A stretch of 64,000 nucleotides of DNA, taken from the NCBI RefSeq assembly GCF_003966895.1, contig NZ_AP018449.1:441424-505423 (forward strand), written 5' to 3'. This DNA comes from Methylomusa anaerophila (GTDB lineage Bacteria > Bacillota > Negativicutes > Sporomusales > Sporomusaceae). Both the position numbers and the translations under genes were made by a program. Below, piece by piece: positions 18,145-27,145 of this stretch; the stretch's first letter is position 1, and each line of letters begins with the position of its first letter. The notes beneath the pieces are model-generated. The model did not search any database and had not been told where the DNA came from. It was given only the letters and a program-made list of their open reading frames with translations.

Positions 18145-19425
18145 CTACTTGTAGATGACTTGTCTTGCTTCGCCAATCAAATATAGCGAACCCGCAACAC
18201 AAACAATTCCCTCCGGTCCGGCCAGTTCCTTGGCCCTTTCAATGCCGGCGTCAATAGAAGCTGCCGCCTCTACGTGCTTTGCCTCTATCACCTGCGCAAT
18301 TTCTTCCGGGGTAGCTGCTCTGTAAGACAGCGGCTGGACAGTAACCACTGTGTCATTAGGTTTTATCAGTTCCCGGATGATGCCGGTAACATCTTTGTCC
18401 CGCAATATTCCCAGGGCAAAGGTTATATTCTTTCCCGGAAATACTTCGTCCAAATTCTTACGCAGAACTCTGGCACCATCCGGGTTATGAGCTCCGTCAA
18501 TAACAATTATCGGCTTCCCGGCCACCAGTTCAAACCTGCCGGGCCAGGTTACCGTCCTTAAACCTTTTTGAATGGCGTCAAAGGTAATGCGCTTATCCTT
18601 TTGGGCTAATACAAGAGCTGTAGCAATGGCCATAGCACTATTATCCACCTGATGAAACCCCAGGAGATTAACTTGTGCGTCAATATTACCCAGAGTGCTG
18701 CTTTGGAAAGAGATCTTCTGCCTTCCGTCCATCATGCCGTGATAGGAATTGGAAAATTCCCTCCCATAAGTGTAGACCTTGGCCTGTTTTTCTACTGCCG
18801 TGCGGGTAATGACGTCAAGCGCCGCACCGCCGGCTCCGGTTACCACGGGGATACCTTCTTTGATAATACCGGCTTTGTGGGTTGCGATTTCAGCTACCGT
18901 GCCGCCGCAACGGTCGGTATGTTCAAGTGTGACATTGGTAACGACAGACACTTCAGGCACAATAACATTGGTCGAGTCTAAGAGTCCCCCCAATCCCACC
19001 TCGACAACAACATATTCTACACCCACGGCGGCAAAGTAATAAAATGCGGCGGCAGTCAGTATTTCAAATTCCGTAGGATGCTCATACCCTTCTGTAAGCA
19101 TTTGTTCAACAAATTTCCGGGTATAATTGATGGCTTGCGCAAACTCTTCCCGTGCAATTTGTTTGCCATTTACAATCATCCGCTCCGGATAGTCGTCAAG
19201 ATGAGGCGAAGTATACATACCTGTTTTTATACCGCTGGCAGTCATAATGGCGGCAAGCATAGCGGTGGTAGAACCCTTTCCATTGCTCCCTGTCACATGG
19301 ATGGACTTAAACCGGCGTTCAGGGTGCTGCATAAGCTCAACCAGGCGGCTGATACGCTCCATTCCCAGGCTAATACCAAATTTGGTCAATGAGACAAGGT
19401 AGTCCATGGTTTCTTCATAAGTCAC
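18145..19425 (-). CDS. folC: Folylpolyglutamate synthase / dihydrofolate synthase FolC
   Basis: Adds glutamate to dihydropteroate and tetrahydrofolates. The Mur-ligase-type P-loop TGSNGKGSTTAML lies near residue 45. The folate-enzyme loop YTSPHLDDYPERM follows near 75, and LEHTDRCGGTVAEIATHKAGII near 170. DGAHNPDGARVLRKNL near 315 is the C-terminal domain signature. Length 426 aa is usual. A strong GGCACTTGGC hairpin (18071-18100) lies about 45 bp downstream but has no T-run. It lies downstream of valS, a very common Firmicute order, but a 120-bp repeat is inserted between them. Confidence 0.94.
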   Translation of the reverse strand: MTYEETMDYLVSLTKFGISLGMERISRLVELMQHPERRFKSIHVTGSNGKGSTTAMLAAIMTASGIKTGMYTSPHLDDYPERMIVNGKQIAREEFAQAINYTRKFVEQMLTEGYEHPTEFEILTAAAFYYFAAVGVEYVVVEVGLGGLLDSTNVIVPEVSVVTNVTLEHTDRCGGTVAEIATHKAGIIKEGIPVVTGAGGAALDVITRTAVEKQAKVYTYGREFSNSYHGMMDGRQKISFQSSTLGNIDAQVNLLGFHQVDNSAMAIATALVLAQKDKRITFDAIQKGLRTVTWPGRFELVAGKPIIVIDGAHNPDGARVLRKNLDEVFPGKNITFALGILRDKDVTGIIRELIKPNDTVVTVQPLSYRAATPEEIAQVIEAKHVEAAASIDAGIERAKELAGPEGIVCVAGSLYLIGEARQVIYK

Positions 19426-19447
19426 TATAAATACCTCCTTAAGTGGG

Positions 19448-19567
19448 GAACTGCTTATAAGCCGCCATCTGCGTTGTTGCTCCTGCGGTCCTCACTACAG
19501 CGTACGACCAGTACGCTTTCGTTCCGGTTCTCGTCGCGCCTAGCAGCTGACGACTTCTAAGCAGTTC
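19448..19567. repeat. MITE-like 120-bp intergenic repeat, copy 1
   Basis: This element has near-perfect terminal inverted repeats (GAACTGCTTAGAAGCCG type). It is about 95% identical, in reverse orientation, to a second copy at 35922-36041. It contains no ORF with coding character and separates valS from folC. The following 120 bp repeat the words CAGTTCGAGGCA twice and may hold a decayed further copy. Confidence 0.85.
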
Positions 19568-19712
19568 GAGGCAGTTCGTGAATTAACGGATACAAGTTTA
19601 CTTACTCGTTAAGTATTGAAGGGGCTAAATACCCAGTTGCGTCGCTCAACCTGTGGTTGACGTACGGGTGGGTACGCCTAATTAGCAGTTCGAGGCAAGC
19701 CAAGATTTCGTA

Positions 19713-22361
19713 TTAGAGTTTGGCCAGATAGGCCAGGCGGTCGCGGATGGCGGTCTGCTTTTCTTCGTATTCGGCTTTTTTCGATCGTTCTTTTTCAATG
19801 ACGTCCGGCGGGGCCTTGGCGATGAAACCGGGGTTATTGAGTTTGCCTGCAATGCGGGACAGTTCTTTGTCTAACCCTTCCAGTTCCTTGGTTAGGCGGG
19901 CAGTTTCCCTGTCAACATCAATTAAGCCTTTTAACGGCAGATAGATTTCGATCCCACTTGCTACAGCCGTCATAGCATTTTCCGGTTTCGGATCATTATC
20001 AGTCAAGAAGGTTACGGATTCGGCCGCAGCTAAGGTCTTAACATACTGAAGATTGGTTTTGACCGCTGCGGCTAATTCGTTGGCAGTTACTTTGAGGAGC
20101 ACCGGACTTTTCCTGCCGGGCGGTACATTAACTTCTGCCCGCATATTACGAATCTCCTTGATCGTATCCATCAGCACAGTCATGATTTGTTCGGCTTCGG
20201 TTTGTACAAGACCGGCCTGCTCGCCGGGCCAAGGGGCAACAATGATACTTTGTCCGTCATGGGGCAGATTCTGCCAAATAGACTCGGTAATAAACGGCAT
20301 GAAAGGGTGAAGCAGCTTGAGAATGTTGGATAAAACATACCACAATATATACTGGGCTGTATTGCGGCCCTCGGTATCCTCTTTGTTATAAAGGCGGGAT
20401 TTGGCCAGTTCAATATACCAATCGCAGAATTCATCCCAAATGAAGTCATATAGTCCGCGGGCAGCCTCACCCAGTTCAAATCGCTCCAGATCGAGGGTTA
20501 CTTCCCTGACTGTGCGGGCATAACGGCTTAAAATCCACCGGTCAGCCAAAGTATAGCGGGAAACATCCGGCCTAAACGCAGGATCAAAACCATTAAGGTT
20601 CATCATTACAAAACGGGATGCATTCCAAATCTTATTGGCAAAGTTTCGGCTAGCTTCAACCCGTTCCCAATAAAACCTCATATCGTTACCGGGTGTATTG
20701 CCCGTTACCAGCATGAAGCGAAGGGCATCGGCGCCATATTGATCAATAACCTCCAGGGGATCAATTCCATTGCCTAAAGACTTGCTCATTTTCCGTCCCT
20801 GGCTGTCACGGACGAGACCGTGAATAAAGACATGGCGGAAAGGTATATCGCCTTTAAACTTCAGGCCCATCATAATCATGCGGGCCACCCAGAAAAAGAT
20901 AATATCATACCCCGTCACCAGAACACTTGTGGGATAAAAATGTTTAACCTCAGGCGTATCCTGCGGCCAGCCCATGGTAGAAAACGGCCACAAAGCGGAA
21001 CTGAACCAGGTATCAAGAACATCCGGGTCCTGCTCCACTCTACCGCCGCATTTCGGGCAGGAGGTGATGTCATCCCGGGATACGGTAACTTCACCACAGT
21101 CACAATACCAGGCAGGGATACGATGACCCCACCAGATTTGCCGGGATATGCACCAATCGCGAATATTCTCAAGCCAGTTTGTATATATTTTGGTAAATCT
21201 TTCAGGCACAAATTGGATCTTGCCGGAAGTGACGGCCTCAATTGCCGGTTCAGCCAAGGGCTGCATTTTAACAAACCATTGTTTGGAAACCATAGGTTCA
21301 ACTACAGTGCTGCAACGCTGGCAATGCCCCACGGCGTGAACGTGCTCGTCAATTTTAACCAGATAGCCCTGTTCTTTTAAATCACTCACCAAAACCTTGC
21401 GGCACTCGTAACGGTCCATTCCGGCATATTTGCCCGTATCAGCCGCCATTGTACCGTCCGGGTTCATTACGATGATTTGCGACAGCTGGTGCCTTAAACC
21501 CATCTCAAAATCATTGGGGTCATGGGCGGGAGTTACTTTAACCGCACCGGTCCCGAAAGCCGGATCAACGTATTCGTCGGCAACGACAATCAGCCGGCGG
21601 CCAAGTATAGGCAATAGCAGATATTTGCCGATTAGCTGCTTGTAACGTGAGTCATCAGGATGAACGGCAACGGCTGTATCGCCCAGTATGGTTTCCGGGC
21701 GGGTAGTTGCAACGGTTATATACTCGCCTTCCTGTCCTTCTACCGGATAACGGACATAATACAGATTACCCGGCTTTTCCTCGTGTTCCACTTCAATGTC
21801 GCTTAAAGCAGTGCTGCAGCGCGGACACCAGTTGGTAATCCGGTGGCCCTGGTAGATCAATCCTTGCTCGTATAAAGTGACAAAAACTTCACGAACGGCC
21901 CTGGAACAGCCTTCATCCATAGTGAACCGTTCTCTGGGCCAATCACAGGAAGCGCCCAACCGCTTGAACTGATTAATAATCCGGCCGCCGTACTGTACCT
22001 TCCAATCCCATACCCGGCCAATAAAGGCTTCCCGTCCTAAATCGTAACGGGATATGCCTTCTTGCGCCAGCACCTCTTCCACTTTAATCTGGGTGGCAAT
22101 GCCGGCATGATCGGTTCCCGGCATCCACAGCGTATTATATCCCTGCATCCTTTTAAAACGAATCAGGACGTCCTGGAGAGTGCTGTCCAAAGCATGCCCC
22201 ATATGAAGCTGCCCTGTAACATTGGGTGGCGGAATCACGATGCTGAAAGGCTGTTTTCCAGTTTCCACTTCAGCGTGAAAGAATCCGTATCTTTCCCAAT
22301 ATTCATACCACCTGGACTCAACTGCTTGAGGATCGTAAACTGTTGACATATTCTGTTCCAT
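19713..22361 (-). CDS. valS: Valyl-tRNA synthetase
   Basis: Class Ia synthetase charging tRNA-Val. The HIGH motif appears as PPNVTGQLHMGHALDST near residue 48, the editing-domain segment as TTRPETILGDTAVAVHP, and KMSKS as GRKMSKSLGNGIDPLEVI near residue 530. A C-terminal coiled coil (about 815-880, rich in K, E and L) clamps the tRNA. About 882 aa from the ATG at 22361, which follows GGGGGG; an upstream in-frame start at 22442 lies inside the T-box leader and is rejected. Confidence 0.96.
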   Translation of the reverse strand: MEQNMSTVYDPQAVESRWYEYWERYGFFHAEVETGKQPFSIVIPPPNVTGQLHMGHALDSTLQDVLIRFKRMQGYNTLWMPGTDHAGIATQIKVEEVLAQEGISRYDLGREAFIGRVWDWKVQYGGRIINQFKRLGASCDWPRERFTMDEGCSRAVREVFVTLYEQGLIYQGHRITNWCPRCSTALSDIEVEHEEKPGNLYYVRYPVEGQEGEYITVATTRPETILGDTAVAVHPDDSRYKQLIGKYLLLPILGRRLIVVADEYVDPAFGTGAVKVTPAHDPNDFEMGLRHQLSQIIVMNPDGTMAADTGKYAGMDRYECRKVLVSDLKEQGYLVKIDEHVHAVGHCQRCSTVVEPMVSKQWFVKMQPLAEPAIEAVTSGKIQFVPERFTKIYTNWLENIRDWCISRQIWWGHRIPAWYCDCGEVTVSRDDITSCPKCGGRVEQDPDVLDTWFSSALWPFSTMGWPQDTPEVKHFYPTSVLVTGYDIIFFWVARMIMMGLKFKGDIPFRHVFIHGLVRDSQGRKMSKSLGNGIDPLEVIDQYGADALRFMLVTGNTPGNDMRFYWERVEASRNFANKIWNASRFVMMNLNGFDPAFRPDVSRYTLADRWILSRYARTVREVTLDLERFELGEAARGLYDFIWDEFCDWYIELAKSRLYNKEDTEGRNTAQYILWYVLSNILKLLHPFMPFITESIWQNLPHDGQSIIVAPWPGEQAGLVQTEAEQIMTVLMDTIKEIRNMRAEVNVPPGRKSPVLLKVTANELAAAVKTNLQYVKTLAAAESVTFLTDNDPKPENAMTAVASGIEIYLPLKGLIDVDRETARLTKELEGLDKELSRIAGKLNNPGFIAKAPPDVIEKERSKKAEYEEKQTAIRDRLAYLAKL

Positions 22362-22376
22362 AGTTTCCCCCCAGTC

Positions 22377-22636
22377 GCAATAAAAAAAACTCTTTTCGTC
22401 CCTTATAAGGACGAAAGAGTTTTCAACCTTCCGCGGTACCACCTTGATTTCCGGTAAAAAGCCGGACGCTCAAAACCGTAACGTGGCTATCCGGCTGTAC
22501 CTACTTTTTTTTCGGTACAGCAACTCCTGGCTGACCTTCTGCCGGTAAACCGAGAAGCCTTTCAGCCAGGGGCTTCTTCTCTGCACAGCTGTATCCGGCG
22601 TACTTTTCCAATCATCGCTGATAATTGTATAGAATT
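22377..22636 (-). promoter_or_regulatory. T-box riboswitch leader of valS
   Basis: The leader contains the T-box consensus TGGTACCGCGGAAGG (minus strand, around 22430-22444), which forms the antiterminator with uncharged tRNA. A strong terminator stem follows (AACTCTTTCGTCC paired across 22386-22425) with a run of T. Upstream, stem I and an AAGTA-type motif are present. Uncharged tRNA-Val should switch valS on. I could not assign the specifier codon with confidence. Confidence 0.92.
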
Positions 22637-22642
22637 GGTTAT

Positions 22643-22672
22643 ATTATAACTTTCGTTTTCAATGAATGTCAA
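22643..22672 (-). promoter_or_regulatory. sigma-A promoter of valS
   Basis: TTGACA (22672-22667) and TATAAT (22648-22643) on the minus strand, spaced 18 bp, just upstream of the T-box leader. Both hexamers match consensus exactly. Confidence 0.8.
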
Positions 22673-22691
22673 GCCAGCCTGCAAAAATATG

Positions 22692-23324
22692 CTACCTAAC
22701 ATGCCAGATAGATCTGGCCTTCTCAAGGTCAGCCACTGTATTAATATTCATAAAACAGTCTAAGTCTGTACCAAACTGTTTCCATTCCTCTTCGCCAATA
22801 TAATGAATCGTAACAGCAGGGAAAAAATCTTTTATACTGCGCCGGTCGTGGAATAGGCATGATTCAATCGGGGCAAGACAGTTTTTTGAATATATGGCAT
22901 GTAACGGTTCGACGCTTTCGCCATTGAAAGGAATTAATATGTCCTCATCCGCCAGGCGATTAACCATATACCGGATAAAATCACCATTGATAAACGGCAT
23001 ATCGCAGGCAAAAACAAAACTGTATTGAGTTGGCGCCCAAGTCAGGGCAGCATGTAGTCCGGCCAAAGGACCCTTGTTTTTAATAATGTCCCCGACCATT
23101 TCACAGTTAAGGTAGGCGTATTCTTCTTCGCTATTGGTCAATATGACCGGCTTTTTGTCAAATATAGACGCCAGCTTGGTTACCATTATCTCAATGAGCG
23201 GTTGATTACCAAGTTTCACAAACGATTTATTCGTTCCCATGCGGCGGCTTTTACCCCCTGATAAAATAAAAGGGGTAATTTGACCTAAAGCAAAGAGGTT
23301 CAGTTTATTATCCATCAATATCAT
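22692..23324 (-). CDS. mobA: Molybdenum cofactor guanylyltransferase MobA
   Basis: Joins GMP from GTP to molybdopterin to make the guanine dinucleotide cofactor used by formate dehydrogenase. The nucleotidyltransferase motif ILSGGKSRRMGTNKSF sits near the N-terminus, followed by GPLAGLHAAL and CDMPFINGDFI (metal-binding Asp). The start at 23324 is chosen because GGAGA lies 6 nt upstream; the longer frame to 23372 has no site. It follows the formate dehydrogenase operon, its likely client, with mobB on the other side of that operon. Confidence 0.9.
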   Translation of the reverse strand: MILMDNKLNLFALGQITPFILSGGKSRRMGTNKSFVKLGNQPLIEIMVTKLASIFDKKPVILTNSEEEYAYLNCEMVGDIIKNKGPLAGLHAALTWAPTQYSFVFACDMPFINGDFIRYMVNRLADEDILIPFNGESVEPLHAIYSKNCLAPIESCLFHDRRSIKDFFPAVTIHYIGEEEWKQFGTDLDCFMNINTVADLEKARSIWHVR

Positions 23325-23439
23325 TACCATTCTCCGCAAGGCAGTCCAACTTGGTCCCATTATAATGCTCAATCTTTAGTATTGTCAAGTTGCCGGCCGT
23401 ATAATCTTGGAATACTCTATTTCGGTACTAATAGTTAAA

Positions 23440-23470
23440 CAAATCGGCTCCCCGCCGGGAGCCGATTTGT
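23440..23470 (-). terminator. Terminator after the formate dehydrogenase operon
   Basis: A strong GC-rich palindrome AAATCGGCTCCC-GGCG-GGGAGCCGATTT is followed on the minus strand by a short T-run. It lies 15 bp after the fdhF2 stop and separates it from mobA. Confidence 0.75.
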
Positions 23471-23485
23471 CATTGCTATTTACTG

Positions 23486-26173
23486 CTAGCCAGCTTTTTC
23501 AACTTTCACTGCGCATACTTTATATTCATAGGTTTTGGTTATTCTGTCAATGGAACCGCTGGTAATTTCATTAGTGGGAGTTGACGCAAAGTGGAAGGAC
23601 ATCCAGACTACTCCCGCCGGTACACGGTCCGTTACCCAGGCTTTGGCCTGTACCTTGCCCCGGCGCGATGAAACTGCAATCATATTCCTATCCTTGATAT
23701 TTAAGCGTTCAGCATCTTCCGGATTGATCATAGCCAATTCCTCGGAACGGAACTCAGTCAGATTTTTGGAATAGCCGGGAGTGGTTACATTATAATGATA
23801 GAGAATACGGCCGGTGGTGAGCAGTAAGGGGTATTCGGCGTCAGGCGATTCACCGGGCGATTGATGTTCAATAGCCTGGAACGCACCTTTACCGCAAGAG
23901 AATTTACCCTTATCGTGAAGATATGGGGTACCGGGATGGTCCTTATGGGGAACCGGCCATTGCAAGCCTTTCTCGTCAATGCGGTCATAAGATACACCGC
24001 CGTAAATCGGACTTAACGATGCCATTTCATCCATAATTTCGCTGGGATGATTGTAGGACATCGGATAACCCATTTTGTTTGACAAATCCCTAATAATACG
24101 CCAGTCCGCCCGGCTGTTGCCGATGGGATCAATGGCTTTGCGGACTCGCTGCACCCGGCGTTCCGTATTGGTGAAAGTGCCGTCTTTTTCGGCAAAGGAA
24201 GCGCCAGGAAGCACCACATCAGCCAATTTGGCGGTTTCAGTCAGAAACAGGTTTTGTACGACCAAAAAGTCGAGATGTTTAAGCCCTTTTCGTACATGGT
24301 GAGCATCGGAATCCGTTTTTACCGGATCTTCGCCCATGACATACAGAGCTTTTAAGTCGCCGCTAATTGCCGCGTCAAACATGTCGGGAATCATCAGACC
24401 GGCTTTATCTGGTAATTTTACTCCCCAAGCTTTTTCAAACTTTTCGCGGGCCGCTGCATCGGTAACTTTTTGGTAGCCTGAGAACACATTGGGCAATGCC
24501 CCCATGTCGCAAGCGCCCTGAACGTTGTTTTGACCACGCATTGGGTTGAGACCGGCATTCGGTTTGCCAATATTGCCGGTCATCATGACTAAATTGGCCA
24601 AACTCATAACATTGTCCGTGCCGCAAACATGCTCGGTAATACCAAGTGTATAGAATGCCTGCGCACACTCGGCGGTTGCATACAGTCTGGCTGCTTCCCG
24701 CAGCAAATGCTGGGGTACGCCGGTTATGCCCTCCACATATTCAGGGGTATATTTCTCTACTACTTCAGCCACTTTGTCAAAACCGGTGGTGCACGAATCA
24801 ATAAATCGCTGATCCTGCCAGCCGGATTTGAGAATAATATGCATCAAGCCGTTAACAAGGGCGATATCGGTACCGGGCTTCAGCCGCAGCCAAACATCAG
24901 CTTTACCGGCCAGTTCAGTTTCGCGTGGATCAGCAACAATCAGTTTGGCACCGTGGCGAAGCGCTTGACGCATTTTCGCGCCAATAACAGGGTGAGCTTC
25001 CGTTGGGTTGGCGCCGATAACAAACAGCATTTTGCTGCTGGGTATTTCATTGATGGAGTTGGTCATTGCCCCGGAACCGAAAGAGGTGGCCAGACCGGCC
25101 ACAGTGGGGGCGTGTCAGGTACGGGCGCAGTGATCAATGTTGTTGGTGCCAATCACCGCGCGCATAAATTTTTGCATCAGGTAGTTTTCTTCATTTACGC
25201 ACCTGGCCGAACTGAGTGCGGCCAAGGCATCACCACCATGATTCTTTTTTATTTCACTAAATTTGCTGGCAACTAAATCCAGGGCTTCATCCCAGGTTGC
25301 TTCCACAAATTCGCCATTTTTCTTGATTAAAGGGGTAGTAAGGCGTTCCGGACTATGAATGTAATCGGTGCCAAAACGGCCTTTCACACAAGTGAGGCGG
25401 CCGTTCACCGCACTGGTCGGGTTAGAAGTTACGCCGATTACTTGGCCGTCTTTGACATTAAGGTCGAAGTTGCAGCCTACGCCGCAGAACGGACAGGTTG
25501 TCTTAACTTTGGTAATTTCCCAACTGCGGCCCTTACCCATCATGGCTTTTTCTTCCAGCGCGCCTACCGGACAGACAGCTACGCAGTTGCCGCAAAATAC
25601 ACAACTGGATTCTTTATAAGTGGTATCCAGCGCCGGCGCAACCTTGGTGTTAAAACCCCGGTAAGCAAAGTCGATAACGCTGCAGCCGTGAAGTTCTTCA
25701 CACATTCTGATACAACGACCGCACAGGATGCACTTATTCATATCTCTGACAATAACTGGGTTGTCTTCTTCAATCGGGTAGGCATGTTTTTCACCGCCGA
25801 AAGCTCCTGCCCTGGCGCCATACTTGTAAGCGTAATCCTGTAACAGGCACTCGCCGTTTTTGGAACATGTCAGGCAGTCCTCGGGATGGTTTTCCAGCAG
25901 CAGTTCAAGAATTGTCTTGCGGGCCTCGACAACAGCATCGGAAGTTGTGGTTACAACCATTCCTTCTGCTGCTTCAGTAACACAGGATGCAGGCAGGCAG
26001 CGGAAGCCGGCAATCTCGACGACACAAATCCGGCAGGCGCCGGGCTTGCTGAGTTCCTTATCATAGCACAAAGTCGGAATAAAGATGCCTGCCTTCTGGG
26101 CAGCTTCCAGAACTGTAGCGCCTTGGGGTACTGTTACTTGTTTGCCGTCAATGGTTAAAGTTACTTCAGCCAA
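23486..26173 (-). CDS. fdhF: Selenocysteine-containing formate dehydrogenase catalytic subunit (FdhF2/FdhA type)
   Basis: Catalytic subunit that interconverts formate and CO2 at a Mo/W bis-MGD site. The 895-residue reading frame contains an in-frame TGA (25117-25115, codon 353) in the context NIDHCART-U-HAPTVAGL, the exact formate-dehydrogenase selenocysteine site. A SECIS hairpin follows. N-terminal part: [2Fe-2S] domain (1-80), His/Cys cluster (DCLTCSKNGEC, about 100), two [4Fe-4S] motifs (CILCGRC, CVFCGNC) and the MopB cluster CPFCGVGC near 225. The C-terminal MGD-binding domain has RVPAGVVWMSFHFA. This matches acetogen and clostridial NAD-linked enzymes. Read without selenocysteine it would look like two genes. 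Operon hylC-hylB-hylA-fdhF2. Confidence 0.95.
25086..25117 (-). promoter_or_regulatory. Bacterial SECIS element with UGA (Sec) codon of fdhF2
   Basis: On the minus strand the TGA is followed by 12 nt and then a perfect six-pair stem GTGGCC / GGCCAC enclosing the loop GGTCT (25086-25102). The spacing and the GGUCU loop are those recognised by SelB in the E. coli fdhF SECIS. The host must therefore carry selA, selB, selC and selD, none of which is in the window. Confidence 0.93.
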
Positions 26174-26203
26174 GATAAAGCCTCCTCTCTTTCATGGGTG
26201 TGT

Positions 26204-27133
26204 CTACTTCTCAACAGCCTTCAATTTCTCCAAAACGTCATCAAGATTCAACGCCTCAGCCCAAGTTACCTCAACAAACTCACCGTCTTTTTTCAACATA
26301 GGCGCGAGGGGCTGGTCAACATACAGCAACTCAATGCCGAGCCGGCCTTTCAGGCACAGGGGGCGGCTCTTGCCGGGGGGTTGGGCAGCAACGCCGACAA
26401 CTTTGCCGTCTTTTATATTCAAATTAAACTTGCAGCCTGAATCGCAGAATTTGCAGGTAACGCTCTTTTTGGTAAATTCCCAGGCGCGCCCTTTACCGGC
26501 CATAGGCTTATAGGTAAGAGCAGCCACCGGGCAGACGGCCACACAGCGGGCGCAGTAGACGCAATCCGATTCACCGAGGGACTGGTCAATGGCCGGTGTC
26601 ACTATTGTATTAAAGCCGCGGTGGGCAAAATCAATAACCGCCCGGCCTTCAACCTCTTGACAGATAGATACGCATTTGCCGCAGAGAATGCACTTGTTGC
26701 TGTCCCGGAGGATATACGGATTAGAATCGTCGATGGGGTAAGATTTTTTCTGACCTTCAAAGCTGGATTTTTTCACATCGTACCGATAGGCATATTCCTG
26801 TAATCTACAGTCGCCGTTCTTGTCACAGGTCAGGCAATCGGTGGGATGGTTGGCCAGCAAAAGTTCGATAATGGTACGCCGGGCCTCGATAACAGCCGGC
26901 GACTCGGTGTCCACAACCATGCCGTTGGCAGCTTCAGTGACGCAGGAGGCAGGCAGGTTTCTGGCTCCCTGAATTTCTACCACACACATCCGGCAGGCGC
27001 CAAATCCGGGGTTCTCCTCGCTGTGGCAGAGAGTAGGAATAAAAAATCCCGCTTGTCTGGCTGCTTCGAGAACGGTGGTACCGGCCGGTACAGTTACCGC
27101 TTTATCGTTAATAGTAAGCGTTACATTCGCCAT
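26204..27133 (-). CDS. Iron-sulfur subunit HylA-like (NuoG N-terminal type)
   Basis: Electron-transfer subunit of the formate dehydrogenase complex, 309 aa. It has a [2Fe-2S] domain (1-75), DCLTCDKNGDC near 100, two ferredoxin clusters (CILCGKCVSIC about 145, CVYCARCVAVC about 190) and a Cys4 motif CKFCDSGCKF near 228. It then copies the first ~50 residues of the molybdopterin domain and stops (EFVEVTWAEALNLDD). It aligns along its length with residues 1-300 of the neighbouring fdhF2, so it looks like a truncated duplicate that has lost the active site. No H-cluster motifs, so it is not an [FeFe]-hydrogenase. The gene order equals hylCBA-fdhF2 of Clostridium acidurici. Confidence 0.85.
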   Translation of the reverse strand: MANVTLTINDKAVTVPAGTTVLEAARQAGFFIPTLCHSEENPGFGACRMCVVEIQGARNLPASCVTEAANGMVVDTESPAVIEARRTIIELLLANHPTDCLTCDKNGDCRLQEYAYRYDVKKSSFEGQKKSYPIDDSNPYILRDSNKCILCGKCVSICQEVEGRAVIDFAHRGFNTIVTPAIDQSLGESDCVYCARCVAVCPVAALTYKPMAGKGRAWEFTKKSVTCKFCDSGCKFNLNIKDGKVVGVAAQPPGKSRPLCLKGRLGIELLYVDQPLAPMLKKDGEFVEVTWAEALNLDDVLEKLKAVEK

Positions 27134-27145
27134 TTTTATACCTCC

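Noticed and set aside
25102..25117. Formate dehydrogenase split by a stop codon, as a pseudogene or two genes
   Set aside because: The stop is TGA at the known Sec position, the frame continues without a shift, and a matching SECIS hairpin follows.
26204..27133. [FeFe]-hydrogenase subunit
   Set aside because: The Fe-S domains are shared with HydA, but the H-cluster cysteine motifs are absent and the C-terminal part resembles formate dehydrogenase.
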